A DNA stretch of 64,000 bases from UBA8231 sp036011085. Lineage in GTDB: Bacteria; Latescibacterota; UBA2968; UBA8231. Positions 27,479-35,744 of this stretch are shown here, one piece after another. The position numbers and the translations under genes are program-made. Within the stretch, counting starts at the first letter, position 1; every line of letters starts with the position of its first letter. The notes below the pieces were generated by a model that saw only the letters and a list, made by a program, of their open reading frames with translations, made no database searches and was not told the origin of the DNA. The stretch lies in contig DASCMS010000147.1 of assembly GCA_036011085.1 (NCBI GenBank), positions 1-64,000 of the forward strand, in the 5' to 3' direction.

Positions 27479-28230
27479 TGTCGATGCATCATGTCCGTGT
27501 GAGTCGTGCCGAAGTCGAGGTGTTGTTCACCCTCGAGAAAGACGGCGCCAAACCGAATGGTCTGCAGTACGACAGCGCCACCGACCGTCTCCTCATCGCC
27601 GATCAGGCCGACGGGGCGCTGATCACCGTGGAGGACCCACGGGGCTCCAGAAAGCAGAGCAGCTTCGCCGCCGGCTCCACCGGACCCAGCGGTGTCATCG
27701 TCATGCCGTGGAACGACGCGCTGCTGACAATCATGTCCGGTACCCACGCCCCCGATCTGACCGTTATCGAGGCGGATGACACCGTCTATCACGTCGACCA
27801 TCGCGGCGTCGGTACCGGCATCGTCGGTTTCTCAAAGGAGCCGGTGAATGGCCAGCACACCGGCTTCCACGGCCTGGAATGGGATGGCACGCATCTGTGG
27901 GCAGCCTCCCCTCCGGGGAGAGCGATCTTCCGTCTCGACCTGCAGGCTGACGCCGACGGCCATCCGTCCATATCGGGTTGCAGCTGGTTCCCTCTGGCCT
28001 TCGGCGACCGCTGCCATGGGCTGGCCTGGGCCGATGCCGCCAAGCGCACCGTCTGGTGCAACGACACCACGCTGAACACCGTCTACCGCTACGACACCGT
28101 GACGGGTGACTGCCTGGAGATTCTCGTCCTGCCGGCGGACGCACCCTTCAGCCACGGCATGACGATGGTCGATGGGGATCTGTGGTATGGCGAGGATACG
28201 ACGGCGAAAATCTGTCGGGTGGTGCGGTAG
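27478..28230 (+). CDS. Beta-propeller (SMP-30/gluconolactonase-like) protein
   Basis: 250 residues of repeated four-stranded blades with the NHL/SMP-30 look: KPNGLQYDSATDRLLIADQ, FHGLEWDGTHLWAASPP, CHGLAWADAAKRTVWCND and FSHGMTMVDGDLWYGED. No signal peptide. Members bind a metal in the central channel and often hydrolyse lactones, but some only bind ligands. It is coupled to the isomerase by TGATG overlap, which fits sugar oxidation followed by lactone opening; the substrate is not known. Confidence 0.8.
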   Translation: MSMHHVRVSRAEVEVLFTLEKDGAKPNGLQYDSATDRLLIADQADGALITVEDPRGSRKQSSFAAGSTGPSGVIVMPWNDALLTIMSGTHAPDLTVIEADDTVYHVDHRGVGTGIVGFSKEPVNGQHTGFHGLEWDGTHLWAASPPGRAIFRLDLQADADGHPSISGCSWFPLAFGDRCHGLAWADAAKRTVWCNDTTLNTVYRYDTVTGDCLEILVLPADAPFSHGMTMVDGDLWYGEDTTAKICRVVR

Positions 28231-28241
28231 CTTGGGAGCAT

Positions 28242-28496
28242 CTACCTCAAGGGCAGGTAGATCTGGAATGCGGCGAACACCGCGCCGATCGTGAGACCGT
28301 TGAGAGCGATCATGGCAGTGAGCAACAGGGCGAATCGGGAGTCGATGCGTTTCGTCAGGCTCTCTGAGGTGCCGTCGATTCGAGCGTGGATGGTGCGGAT
28401 ATCCTGTCGCAGGTCCTGGATGTCTTCGCGCAGGTAGGAGATACCCCAGTGCATGTCGTCCGGCGGCGGGTTGGAATGCGCAGTCGTTTCGGCCAT
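28242..28496 (-). CDS. Small coiled-coil membrane-anchored protein
   Basis: 84 residues from ATG 28496, preceded by an AGGGGG site. Residues ~17-55 form an Arg/Asp-rich heptad helix (YLREDIQDLRQDIRTIHARI), followed by a single transmembrane helix (FALLLTAMIALNGLTIGAVF) and a short tail. The layout resembles many small coiled-coil plus TM proteins of unknown role. The open frame extends to 28832 but without a convincing start. It is convergent with the propeller gene, with 11 bp between stops. Confidence 0.65.
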   Translation of the reverse strand: MAETTAHSNPPPDDMHWGISYLREDIQDLRQDIRTIHARIDGTSESLTKRIDSRFALLLTAMIALNGLTIGAVFAAFQIYLPLR

Positions 28497-28682
28497 GATT
28501 CTGTTCCCCCTGAGTATACGTTGACGGACATCGGCGGCAAACTGAATCGCAATGCTCGTGCCCGTGCTTTCCTCAGAGAGCAGGAGAATTCTGAGTCGCC
28601 ATGCTGTCACCAGAGGCACCCGTAAGTGTGTATGCCGACACTCGCCAGACTTCCCCCGAGGATCTGAACCAGGAGCCCCTGC

Positions 28683-29726
28683 ATGTTCAACGCCCGCCCC
28701 CTCCTTCGCCCGCCGACGCAGGTCGGGACAGGTCGTAACACCTGCGGCGCCAGCGCCAGGCGCGGTCGTCCCCTCGGCGGCGGCACCGGCTACACCGGGA
28801 CCATACGCCCCACCGGCACACCCGTTCGCCACCTCGACGAGCTGATCGAAACCCTCGCCGGCGCCCGCAGCGGCGACACGGTCTACGTCGCCGGTGATGC
28901 CGTGATCGAATGTACGGAGCGGATCTACGTCGAAGAGCTGGTCCTCGAATTACCCGGTGGCGTGACCCTGGCCAGCGATCGCGGTATCGATGGCGCCCCG
29001 GGTGGAATCATCCGCTCCGACAGCCTCGCCACACGCCCGCTGATCCGAACCACCGGCGCCGACGCGCGCCTCACCGGGATCCGCCTGCAGGGCCCGAACC
29101 CGCGACGTTGCCTGGAGCACCACTCCCGCGCCTTCCGCGAAGGCCACGGCGGACACGACTACTACTACAGGTTTCCCACCTCCATCGGCATCGATGCGGA
29201 GCACCCCCGATTGCGCGTCGACAACTGCGAGCTGGCAGGCTGGAGCCACTCCGCCGTCCACCTCATCCGCGGTGCCGGACACGTGGTGCAGCACAACTTC
29301 ATCCACCACAACCAGTACCAGGGCCTTGGGTACGGCGTCTGTCACGATGTGGCCGAATCCCTCATCGAGGGCAACCTGTTCGACGCCAACCGCCATTCCA
29401 TCGCCGGCACCGGGCGCGGCGGCTCCGGCTATGAAGCCCGCCACAACGTCGAGCTCGGTCGTACCCTCAGTCACTGCTTCGACATGCACGGCGGGCGCGA
29501 CCGCAAGGACGGCACCGACGTGGCCGGCGGCTGGATGCACGTACATCACAATACGTTCCGCGCCAAAGGGCGCTGTGCCATCGTCATTCGAGGCACGCCG
29601 GAAGACAAGGCGCTCGTCGAGCGCAACTGGTTCCGCCACAAGACCGAGCGTGGCGCCATCCGCTGTGAGGATCGGGTCACCGTACGCCACAACGCCTGGG
29701 GCCTGACGGACCCGACGTTCACCTAG
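28683..29726 (+). CDS. Right-handed parallel beta-helix protein
   Basis: 347 residues. The N-terminal segment (GGGTGYTGTIRP, then SGDTVYVAGDAVIECT and GVTLASDRGIDGAPGG) is typical of pectate-lyase-like beta-helix proteins, and the later part has PbH1-type rungs (RVDNCELAGWSHSAVHL, VVQHNFIHHNQYQGLGYG, LIEGNLFDANRHSIAG, MHVHHNTFR). Many His and Asn residues line the helix face. The fold suits polysaccharide lyase or glycoside hydrolase activity but catalytic residues cannot be fixed. No signal peptide is obvious. AGGAG at 28671-28675 supports the start. Confidence 0.82.
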   Translation: MFNARPLLRPPTQVGTGRNTCGASARRGRPLGGGTGYTGTIRPTGTPVRHLDELIETLAGARSGDTVYVAGDAVIECTERIYVEELVLELPGGVTLASDRGIDGAPGGIIRSDSLATRPLIRTTGADARLTGIRLQGPNPRRCLEHHSRAFREGHGGHDYYYRFPTSIGIDAEHPRLRVDNCELAGWSHSAVHLIRGAGHVVQHNFIHHNQYQGLGYGVCHDVAESLIEGNLFDANRHSIAGTGRGGSGYEARHNVELGRTLSHCFDMHGGRDRKDGTDVAGGWMHVHHNTFRAKGRCAIVIRGTPEDKALVERNWFRHKTERGAIRCEDRVTVRHNAWGLTDPTFT

Positions 29727-29745
29727 AAAAGGAAGCGGCAGCAAC

Positions 29746-30741
29746 ATGCGACAAGGACGATTCAAACTGTCGATGGTTCTGGGCAGGAGCCCGCGCGACC
29801 ATCCGGACCGCGTGAAGATCTGCCGGGAGATGGGGGTCAAGCACTGTGTGTCCACGCCTGGCCTGCACGACATCGACCGGGATCAGTATGAGGCTGCCAT
29901 GCGGCAGCATAAGGAGGAGTGGGCGGACGCGGGTTTCTCCGTCCCCGTGTACGAAACGATGACACCCGTACGGGCCGACAACATCCGACGCGGCACACCG
30001 GGTCGCGACGAGGAGCTGCGTGACTACATCGCCGCCATCGAGGCGATGGGCAGGGCGGGAATCCCCGTGCTCTGCTACAACCTCGGCAAGGGAGGTTCCC
30101 GCACCGACTGGGTGCCCATGCGCGGCGGCGCCATCTCCTCGCAGTTCGACTACGCCCAGTCCAACGAACAACCGCGCGAAGATGAAGGTGCAATCCAGAC
30201 AGAAGAGGAGCTGTGGGACAACCTGACCTGGCTGCTGGAGCGGGTCGTCCCCATCGCCGAAAGGGCTGGCGTGAAGATGGGATATCATCCGAATGACCCG
30301 CCCATCTCACCGTATCAGGGCTCGGCACAGATCATGGTCAGCGGCGACGCCTACCGGCGCCTGCTCAACATCGCCCCCAGCCCGAGCAACGGCATCAGCT
30401 TCTGCCAGGGCAACTTCAAGGCCATGGGGGAGGACATCTACACCATGGCCCGGGAGTTCACCGAACAGGGCAAGGTCCACTTCATCCACTTCCGCGACGT
30501 GGAGGGTACGGCGGGTACGCGGTTCACCGAGACCTTCCACGACGATGGGCCAACAGACATGGCCCGAATGCTCGAGATCTATTCGAAGGCCGGCTTCGAC
30601 GGCCCCATCCGTCCCGATCACGCCCCGGCCATGGGCGCCGAGGACGCGGAAAAGGAACGCGGCTACGGTGTGCTCGGAAAGGTCTTCGCCTTCGGCTTCA
30701 TGATCGGCGCCATGCAGTCGCGGAATCTGGCCTACGAGTAG
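29746..30741 (+). CDS. uxuA: Mannonate dehydratase family protein (UxuA-like)
   Basis: 331 residues, xylose-isomerase-like barrel of the UxuA family, which dehydrates D-mannonate to 2-keto-3-deoxygluconate in hexuronate catabolism. Metal-site signatures are visible: GYHPNDPP, SFCQGNFKAMG, HFIHFRDVEG and IRPDHAP. AAAAGGA at 29727-29733 is the ribosome site. It is placed right after the beta-helix gene, so a uronate polymer to mannonate route is plausible. It is somewhat shorter than E. coli UxuA, so another aldonate could be the substrate. Confidence 0.88.
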   Translation: MRQGRFKLSMVLGRSPRDHPDRVKICREMGVKHCVSTPGLHDIDRDQYEAAMRQHKEEWADAGFSVPVYETMTPVRADNIRRGTPGRDEELRDYIAAIEAMGRAGIPVLCYNLGKGGSRTDWVPMRGGAISSQFDYAQSNEQPREDEGAIQTEEELWDNLTWLLERVVPIAERAGVKMGYHPNDPPISPYQGSAQIMVSGDAYRRLLNIAPSPSNGISFCQGNFKAMGEDIYTMAREFTEQGKVHFIHFRDVEGTAGTRFTETFHDDGPTDMARMLEIYSKAGFDGPIRPDHAPAMGAEDAEKERGYGVLGKVFAFGFMIGAMQSRNLAYE

Positions 30742-30761
30742 AATGGACCGAACGGCCCTCG

Positions 30762-30785
30762 TGGCATATGTTTAGGCATATGCCA
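30762..30785. promoter_or_regulatory. Palindromic operator upstream of vapBC module 1
   Basis: TGGCATATG (30762-30770) and CATATGCCA (30777-30785) are perfect 9-bp inverted arms around TTTAGG, ending 18 bases before the vapB start. This is the usual place for VapBC autoregulation. A GGAGGTGATCC ribosome site at 30793-30803, complementary to the 16S 3' end over 11 bases, follows directly. Confidence 0.65.
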
Positions 30786-30803
30786 ATACCGGGGAGGTGA
30801 TCC

Positions 30804-31037
30804 ATGTCTACAGGTCGGCACGTGAGGCTTTTCAGGAACGGTCGGAATCAGGCAGTGCGCATCCCGAGGCAGTTCGAGATCCCCGGTGAAGACGCGATCA
30901 TGCGGAAGGAAGGCGAGAGGATCATCATCGAGCCCGCCCCGAAGAAGTCGCTCCTGGATGTTCTTGCATCACTTGAGCCATTGCCCGAGGAGTTCCCGGC
31001 AATCGACGACGCCGCACCGGATCCGGTCGATCTCTGA
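30804..31037 (+). CDS. vapB: Type II antitoxin, VapB/AbrB-fold
   Basis: 77 residues. The N-terminal ~45 residues fit the swapped-hairpin AbrB/SpoVT fold of VapB (RLFRNGRNQAVRIPRQFE, then a basic IMRKEGERIIIEP strand), which binds operator DNA. The acidic, Pro-rich tail (PLPEEFPAIDDAAPD) would wrap the toxin. Stop and toxin start overlap by one base (TGATG). Confidence 0.9.
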   Translation: MSTGRHVRLFRNGRNQAVRIPRQFEIPGEDAIMRKEGERIIIEPAPKKSLLDVLASLEPLPEEFPAIDDAAPDPVDL

Positions 31038-31435
31038 TGGCGTATCTCCTGGACACGAACATCCTCTCAGATCTCGTACGCAATCCTCAGGGCCGGGCGG
31101 CCCGACGCATCCAGGAAATCGGAGAAACGCAGGTGAGTACGAGCATCATCGTCGCTGCCGAGCTCCGCTTCGGAGCCGCGAAACGGGAGTCCCCGCGCTT
31201 GACGGCCCAGTTGGAGGCGGTTCTGGGAGCGATCGAGATACTTCCCTTCGAAGAGCCTGCCGATGTTGTCTACGGACAACTGCGCAGTCGACTGGAACAT
31301 GCGGGTCAACCCATCGGAGGCAACGACCTTCTCATCGCGTCTCAAGCGATTGCGCTTGGTCACACTCTTGTAACGGGCAACGAGCGGGAGTTCGGACGCA
31401 TTGAGGACCTGCCGCAGGAGAACTGGTTACGCTGA
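31037..31435 (+). CDS. vapC: VapC-type PIN-domain toxin ribonuclease
   Basis: 132 residues with a complete PIN active site: Asp6 in LLDTNILS, Glu in AAELRFGA, Asp in GGNDLLIA and the final acidic region at TGNERE. PIN toxins cleave tRNA or rRNA in a Mg2+-dependent way when VapB is degraded. All acidic residues are present, so it should be active. Confidence 0.92.
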   Translation: MAYLLDTNILSDLVRNPQGRAARRIQEIGETQVSTSIIVAAELRFGAAKRESPRLTAQLEAVLGAIEILPFEEPADVVYGQLRSRLEHAGQPIGGNDLLIASQAIALGHTLVTGNEREFGRIEDLPQENWLR

Positions 31436-31510
31436 ACAATCATTCTCTGGACCGCAGGATCCGGTAGAGCCGCGTGCGAGGAGTGGCGCCGGGGAACTTC
31501 GCATGCGACA

Positions 31511-31540
31511 TTATTCACACATCTGAGTGTGTGGTATTAT
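31511..31540 (+). promoter_or_regulatory. Promoter/operator of vapBC module 2
   Basis: CACACA (31516-31521) and TGTGTG (31528-31533) are inverted arms around TCTGAG. They sit between TTATTC (31511-31516) and TATTAT (31535-31540), a plausible -35/-10 pair 18 bp apart. A repressor bound there would block polymerase. A GGAGG ribosome site at 31555-31559 precedes ATG 31565. Confidence 0.45.
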
Positions 31541-31564
31541 GTGTATCGGAATCTGGAGGCATAG

Positions 31565-31765
31565 ATGGCGACCAATCTGGCCCTGGACGACACGCTGATC
31601 GAGGAAGCGAGGGACATGGGCGGGCACGCTACGAAGAAGGCGGCTGTCACCGCAGCTCTCGAGGAATACGTCCAGCGTCGACGACAGCTGCGCCTGCTCG
31701 AATCCTTCGGCAGCATCGACTTTGACCAGGACTACGACTACAAGAAACAGAGGCGAGTGGAGTGA
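31565..31765 (+). CDS. vapB: Type II antitoxin, short VapB-like (ribbon-helix-helix type)
   Basis: 66 residues. The pattern TNLALDDTLIEEARDM, THATKKAAVTAALEEYV-like helix and basic QRRRQLRLLESFG is that of short VapB antitoxins with an RHH-type DNA-binding N-terminus, unlike the AbrB type in module 1. The C-terminal tail (SIDFDQDYDY) is the likely toxin-binding part. It overlaps the toxin gene as GTGA. Confidence 0.88.
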   Translation: MATNLALDDTLIEEARDMGGHATKKAAVTAALEEYVQRRRQLRLLESFGSIDFDQDYDYKKQRRVE

Positions 31766-32169
31766 GGGTTCTGCCCGACACCTGCATCTGGTCACAGGCG
31801 CTGCGCCGAAGTGATGCCTCCTCGAAACATGCCGACGAGTTACGACGCCTGATCGAGGACAGCCAGGTCGGCCTGATCGGCCCGATTCGGCAGGAGATTC
31901 TCTCAGGCATCCGACAGGCGGCGCAGGCAGAATCGCTGGCCGAGCGACTGCGCGACTTCGTCGATCTGCCACTCGACTTCGACGACTACGAACGAGCCGC
32001 GCGGTACTACACTCAAGCCAGGGTCAACGGCGTTCAGGGATCGAATACCGACTTCCTCATCTGCTCGGCCTCGGTGCGCTACGAACTGTCGATCTACACA
32101 GAGGATGACGACTTCAGACGGTTCTCCGCTTTTCTACCGATCTCCCTGCACGAACCCGCCGCCGCTTGA
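31762..32169 (+). CDS. vapC: VapC-type PIN-domain toxin
   Basis: 135 residues with GTG start overlapping the antitoxin stop. PIN acidic residues are Asp6 in VLPDTCIWSQ, Glu in PIRQEILSG, Asp in GSNTDFLIC and Asp-Asp in YTEDDDF. It differs clearly from the toxin 0.7 kb upstream, so the modules are not a recent duplication. Confidence 0.9.
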   Translation: MRVLPDTCIWSQALRRSDASSKHADELRRLIEDSQVGLIGPIRQEILSGIRQAAQAESLAERLRDFVDLPLDFDDYERAARYYTQARVNGVQGSNTDFLICSASVRYELSIYTEDDDFRRFSAFLPISLHEPAAA

Positions 32170-32340
32170 TCGACCCGCCAGCGTTCCACCCGTAGCGCCC
32201 ACAACACAGCCGTCACGCCCAGGTCACTCCGCGAAGATCATCCTCTCGGAGCGGGTCGGCTTCGGGACCATTCGTCGTTCGTGCGAAATCGTCGCAGTCC
32301 GACCTGCTTCCGACCGGTCAGACCCCTATCTTCCGTCCCC

Positions 32341-33717
32341 ATGGTAGACCGCCCACACGATCCTCTCGCCCCGCTGAAGGCCTGCGAGCTCCACGTCCAC
32401 ATGGGCGGCTGCTTCTCTGTCGACGACCTGATCGAGCTGGCGGGACCGCACTACCGCGACATCGACTGGTCGCCCTTCATCGATGCCTTCGATTCCGCCT
32501 ACGGCCTGCGCCCCGATCCGGTCGAATGGTTCGCCCGTGCCGCCGCAGGCGACCCCGCGGGAATCGAGGCCGTCCGCCATCACTTCGTCTTCACCGAGGA
32601 GGACGGCCCCGACTTCGGGCGGTTCACGGCGAAGTTCAGCCTTCTCATCTCCATCATCCATCACCACATCCGGAACGTGCCGGATGGAGATCGAGAGGGC
32701 TCGCGGCGAGTGCTGGATCGGCACCGGTCCCAGGGCGTGCGCTACGTCGAGATGCGCTCTATGTACATGACACCAGACGATACAGAGGGTTTCCTGCACC
32801 TCCACAGGCTCAATGCGGAGGCCGCCCGCGAAGCCAGCGGCGACGGTTTCGAGGCGCGCTACGTACCCTCTCTGCCGCGGGATGCGCCGGGACCAGCATA
32901 CGACCTGCTGCGCGAGTGGCTATCCGGTGATGGGCAGGATCTCTACCCATGGGTGCCCGGCGTCGACTTCTGTCATGTGGAGGAAGGCTTCCCCCCGCGT
33001 GGCGCGGACGACATCTGCCGCCGAATCCACGCCGACAACGACGCCGATCCGACACACGCTCTTGAGATTCTCTACCACGTAGGAGAGATCTACTTCGACA
33101 AATCTCTCGAAAGCGCCGTACGCTGGTGTCACGAGGCGGCGGAGCTGGGCGCCCGCCGCCTCGGACACTGCACCGCCCTCGGACTGGATCCAAAGGCGTC
33201 CGCGGCGCGCCACGGGGGCTCACACGCCCGCGAGAAGGTCTCGGAGCGAATGGATCAGATCGACTATGACCTGGAGCACCGGAAGGGGCTCGAGGACGCC
33301 GGCGTTGAAGTACAGGTCGGAATGCTGGAGGCCGAACGAGAGGAGTTACGGGGCAAGGACCCGGACCGCCTGCTGCACCGCGCCTACGACGAAGACCGCT
33401 TCGAACAGATCCGGCGGCGGCAGACCTATTCCCTGCAGCAGATCACCCGCATCGGGGCTGTCATCGAGTCGTGCCCCAGTTCCAACATGCGTCTGGGCAG
33501 CGTACCAAGCCCCAAGCTGCACCCAGTACATCGCTTCATCGACTCTGACGTCGATCTCGTCATCGGCGCCGACGACCCCGGCATCTTCGACTCGCCTCTG
33601 TCGGATGAGGTGGACTGGGTCGTCGACACGACACACCTGACCCCGGAGGCGCTGTTCGAGCGCCTTGGTGATCCCCTGCGACACCGGCTCGGCCGGCTGC
33701 GTGAAGGAGCGTCTTGA
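32341..33717 (+). CDS. Adenosine deaminase-like amidohydrolase
   Basis: 458 residues, longer than the ~340 of classical adenosine deaminases. Zinc ligands His18 and His20 (HVHMGG), a His near YHVGEIYFD, the RRLGHCTALG segment, SCPSSNMRLG and the metal Asp in GADDPGIFDSPLS all match the add family. A mid-protein insertion (residues ~240-330) and the altered Glu site (HVGE rather than HAGE) leave the base specificity open. No clear ribosome site; the ATG at 32341 fits the family N-terminus. It overlaps the next gene (TGATG). Confidence 0.82.
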   Translation: MVDRPHDPLAPLKACELHVHMGGCFSVDDLIELAGPHYRDIDWSPFIDAFDSAYGLRPDPVEWFARAAAGDPAGIEAVRHHFVFTEEDGPDFGRFTAKFSLLISIIHHHIRNVPDGDREGSRRVLDRHRSQGVRYVEMRSMYMTPDDTEGFLHLHRLNAEAAREASGDGFEARYVPSLPRDAPGPAYDLLREWLSGDGQDLYPWVPGVDFCHVEEGFPPRGADDICRRIHADNDADPTHALEILYHVGEIYFDKSLESAVRWCHEAAELGARRLGHCTALGLDPKASAARHGGSHAREKVSERMDQIDYDLEHRKGLEDAGVEVQVGMLEAEREELRGKDPDRLLHRAYDEDRFEQIRRRQTYSLQQITRIGAVIESCPSSNMRLGSVPSPKLHPVHRFIDSDVDLVIGADDPGIFDSPLSDEVDWVVDTTHLTPEALFERLGDPLRHRLGRLREGAS

Positions 33718-34514
33718 TGGGTTCGTGTCCCCGCATCGGCCTGATCGGCTACGGCTACATCGGCCAATACATCTACGAGCAGATCACCACCCGCCCCGAT
33801 CTCGGCCTCGATATCGCTTTCGTCCACAACCGCAGCCCGGAGAAGGTCTCCGAGTTGCCGGCAGGCGTTGTTCTGCCTGATCTGATCGGCTTCGCCGACT
33901 GCGGTGCCGACCTCATCGTCGAGCTCGCGCACCCGGACGTGACACGCCGGCACGGCGCCGATTTCCTGGCGCAGACCGACTACATGCCGTTGTCGCTGAC
34001 CGCCTTCGCCGACGCCGATCTGCACACGACGCTGCTCGACACGGCGATCTCCGCCGGTACGCGCATCTTCGTTCCCCACGGCGCCGTCGTCGGCCTCGAC
34101 GCTCTCGAAGAAGGGCGCGACACCTGGGACGACGTGCGTATCGTCATGAAGAAGCCTGTGCGCTCTCTCGACTTCTCGGCGGCACCACACATCGACGCCG
34201 CCGTCCTCGACGGTGAGACCGTGCTCTTCGAAGGCACAGCACGCGACATCTGTCCGCTCTTCCCCCGCAACGTCAATTCCCATGCGGCCGTAGCCCTGGC
34301 CGGCATCGGTTTTGACCGCACGCAGTCAGTGTTGATCGCGGACCCGGCTCTGGAGGCGTCGATCATCGAACTGGACGCACGGGGCGGTGGCGTAGAGGTA
34401 TCGATCCGGCGGGAGAATCCCATGGCTGGCGTCAGCGGCGTCATGACCCTCATGTCGTGCCTGGCCAGTATCGGGCGGGCTGGAGCTGTTCAACCTGGAC
34501 TGAGGGTGTGCTGA
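33717..34514 (+). CDS. Aspartate dehydrogenase-like (NadX/DUF108) oxidoreductase
   Basis: 265 residues with a Rossmann motif (IGLIGYGYIGQYIYEQ) and the DUF108 signature PRNVNSHAAVALAGIGFDRT followed by ADPAL. The HGAVVGLDAL segment matches the substrate loop of L-aspartate dehydrogenase, which makes iminoaspartate. ATG 33717 shares a base with the deaminase stop, and the gene overlaps the sialidase-like gene the same way. The setting does not look like NAD synthesis (no nadA or nadC), so another amino acid is possible. Confidence 0.82.
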   Translation: MGSCPRIGLIGYGYIGQYIYEQITTRPDLGLDIAFVHNRSPEKVSELPAGVVLPDLIGFADCGADLIVELAHPDVTRRHGADFLAQTDYMPLSLTAFADADLHTTLLDTAISAGTRIFVPHGAVVGLDALEEGRDTWDDVRIVMKKPVRSLDFSAAPHIDAAVLDGETVLFEGTARDICPLFPRNVNSHAAVALAGIGFDRTQSVLIADPALEASIIELDARGGGVEVSIRRENPMAGVSGVMTLMSCLASIGRAGAVQPGLRVC

Positions 34515-35731
34515 TGCTGACGGCGGAAGTGACGGAACGAAAGGTCTTTGTGCCCTCGCCGGGACCCGGCATCGGCGTCATGGGAGGCAGCTACTACACC
34601 GAGCCAACGGGGGGCCGTCTGGTCAGCATTCACAGCCTGACGAGTCGCTCCGACACGGCCGATGTCGCCTATGTACGGGCCTCCGAAGACAACGGTCTCA
34701 GCTGGGGCGAGCCGGTCACCTGGGAACTCGAGTTCGAGCACCCGGAGGGCACGGGTCGCCGCCATCCCCGAGGCGGCTACGTCGATCCGGTCAGCGGTCG
34801 ATACGTCAGCGTCTGGACCGAAGGTGTGCTGCCCAGCGACGATCCTCTGGAGGGTATGCGGCAATGGGCACTGCACTACTCGGTATCTCTTGACGGTGGA
34901 CGTACTCAGGTCGTCGACGAGCAGATCATCCACGAAAGTGACGAGTATGACGCCGACCATCATCTGCCGGGAGTGCATCGGGGTGGCAACTGCGTCATGA
35001 TCGGCGATCTCGGACAGCGGCCCCTGACGCGCAGTGACGAGGTGATTCTCATTCCGGTGCAGAGCACGCCCGCCGGCCCCGACGGGGTCTACGTCAATCC
35101 TGGTGCCGGCTACACGTACACTGACTGCATGATGCTCTTCGGCACGTGGGACGGCGATCGCCTGCGCTGGACCTGCTCGGAGCGCATCGTCGGTGAGCCG
35201 GCGCGCACGACGCGGGGCCTCATCGAGCCGACCATCGCCGAGTTGGACGACGGCTCGATCCTGATGGTGATGCGTGGCAGCAATGACGTGCTCCCCGACC
35301 TGCCGGCACATAAATGGACCAGCCGCTCACACGATGGCGGCATGACCTGGACCGAAGCGGAGCCCTGGACATACGACGACGGCACGCCCTTTCACTCCCC
35401 GAGCTCCTGCTCCCAGCTGATCCCCTATTCTGACGGCAGACTGCTGTGGATGGGCAACCTCAACGAGCGGAATTCCCAGGGCAACCGGCCTCGTTATCCG
35501 ATCGTACTCGGAGAGGTGGATCGGGATAGCGGTTGTCTCGTGCGCGAATCCGTGGCCGCCATCGATGATCGGCGAGAGGGCGAAGACGACCAGCTGACGC
35601 TGTCGAACTTCTACGCGCGACAGGATCGGGAAACGGGAGACCTGCTACTGTTCCTGCCGCGTTTCTTCGCCGGCAGCCGGGACCAGGGTTTCACCGCTGA
35701 CCTGATAGAGCAGCGAATCGCCATCCGCTGA
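34514..35731 (+). CDS. Sialidase/BNR-repeat family protein
   Basis: 405 residues of six-bladed propeller type with Asp-boxes: RASEDNGLSWGEP and SRSHDGGMTWTEAEPW are intact, SLDGGRTQVV is degenerate. There is no signal peptide, so it is probably cytoplasmic. An Arg triad expected of true sialidases cannot be confirmed by eye, so a related exo-glycosidase or binding role is possible. ATG 34514 overlaps the preceding stop by one base. Last gene of the deaminase-dehydrogenase-sialidase operon. Confidence 0.82.
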   Translation: MLTAEVTERKVFVPSPGPGIGVMGGSYYTEPTGGRLVSIHSLTSRSDTADVAYVRASEDNGLSWGEPVTWELEFEHPEGTGRRHPRGGYVDPVSGRYVSVWTEGVLPSDDPLEGMRQWALHYSVSLDGGRTQVVDEQIIHESDEYDADHHLPGVHRGGNCVMIGDLGQRPLTRSDEVILIPVQSTPAGPDGVYVNPGAGYTYTDCMMLFGTWDGDRLRWTCSERIVGEPARTTRGLIEPTIAELDDGSILMVMRGSNDVLPDLPAHKWTSRSHDGGMTWTEAEPWTYDDGTPFHSPSSCSQLIPYSDGRLLWMGNLNERNSQGNRPRYPIVLGEVDRDSGCLVRESVAAIDDRREGEDDQLTLSNFYARQDRETGDLLLFLPRFFAGSRDQGFTADLIEQRIAIR

Positions 35732-35744
35732 GAGCCATGCGGCC

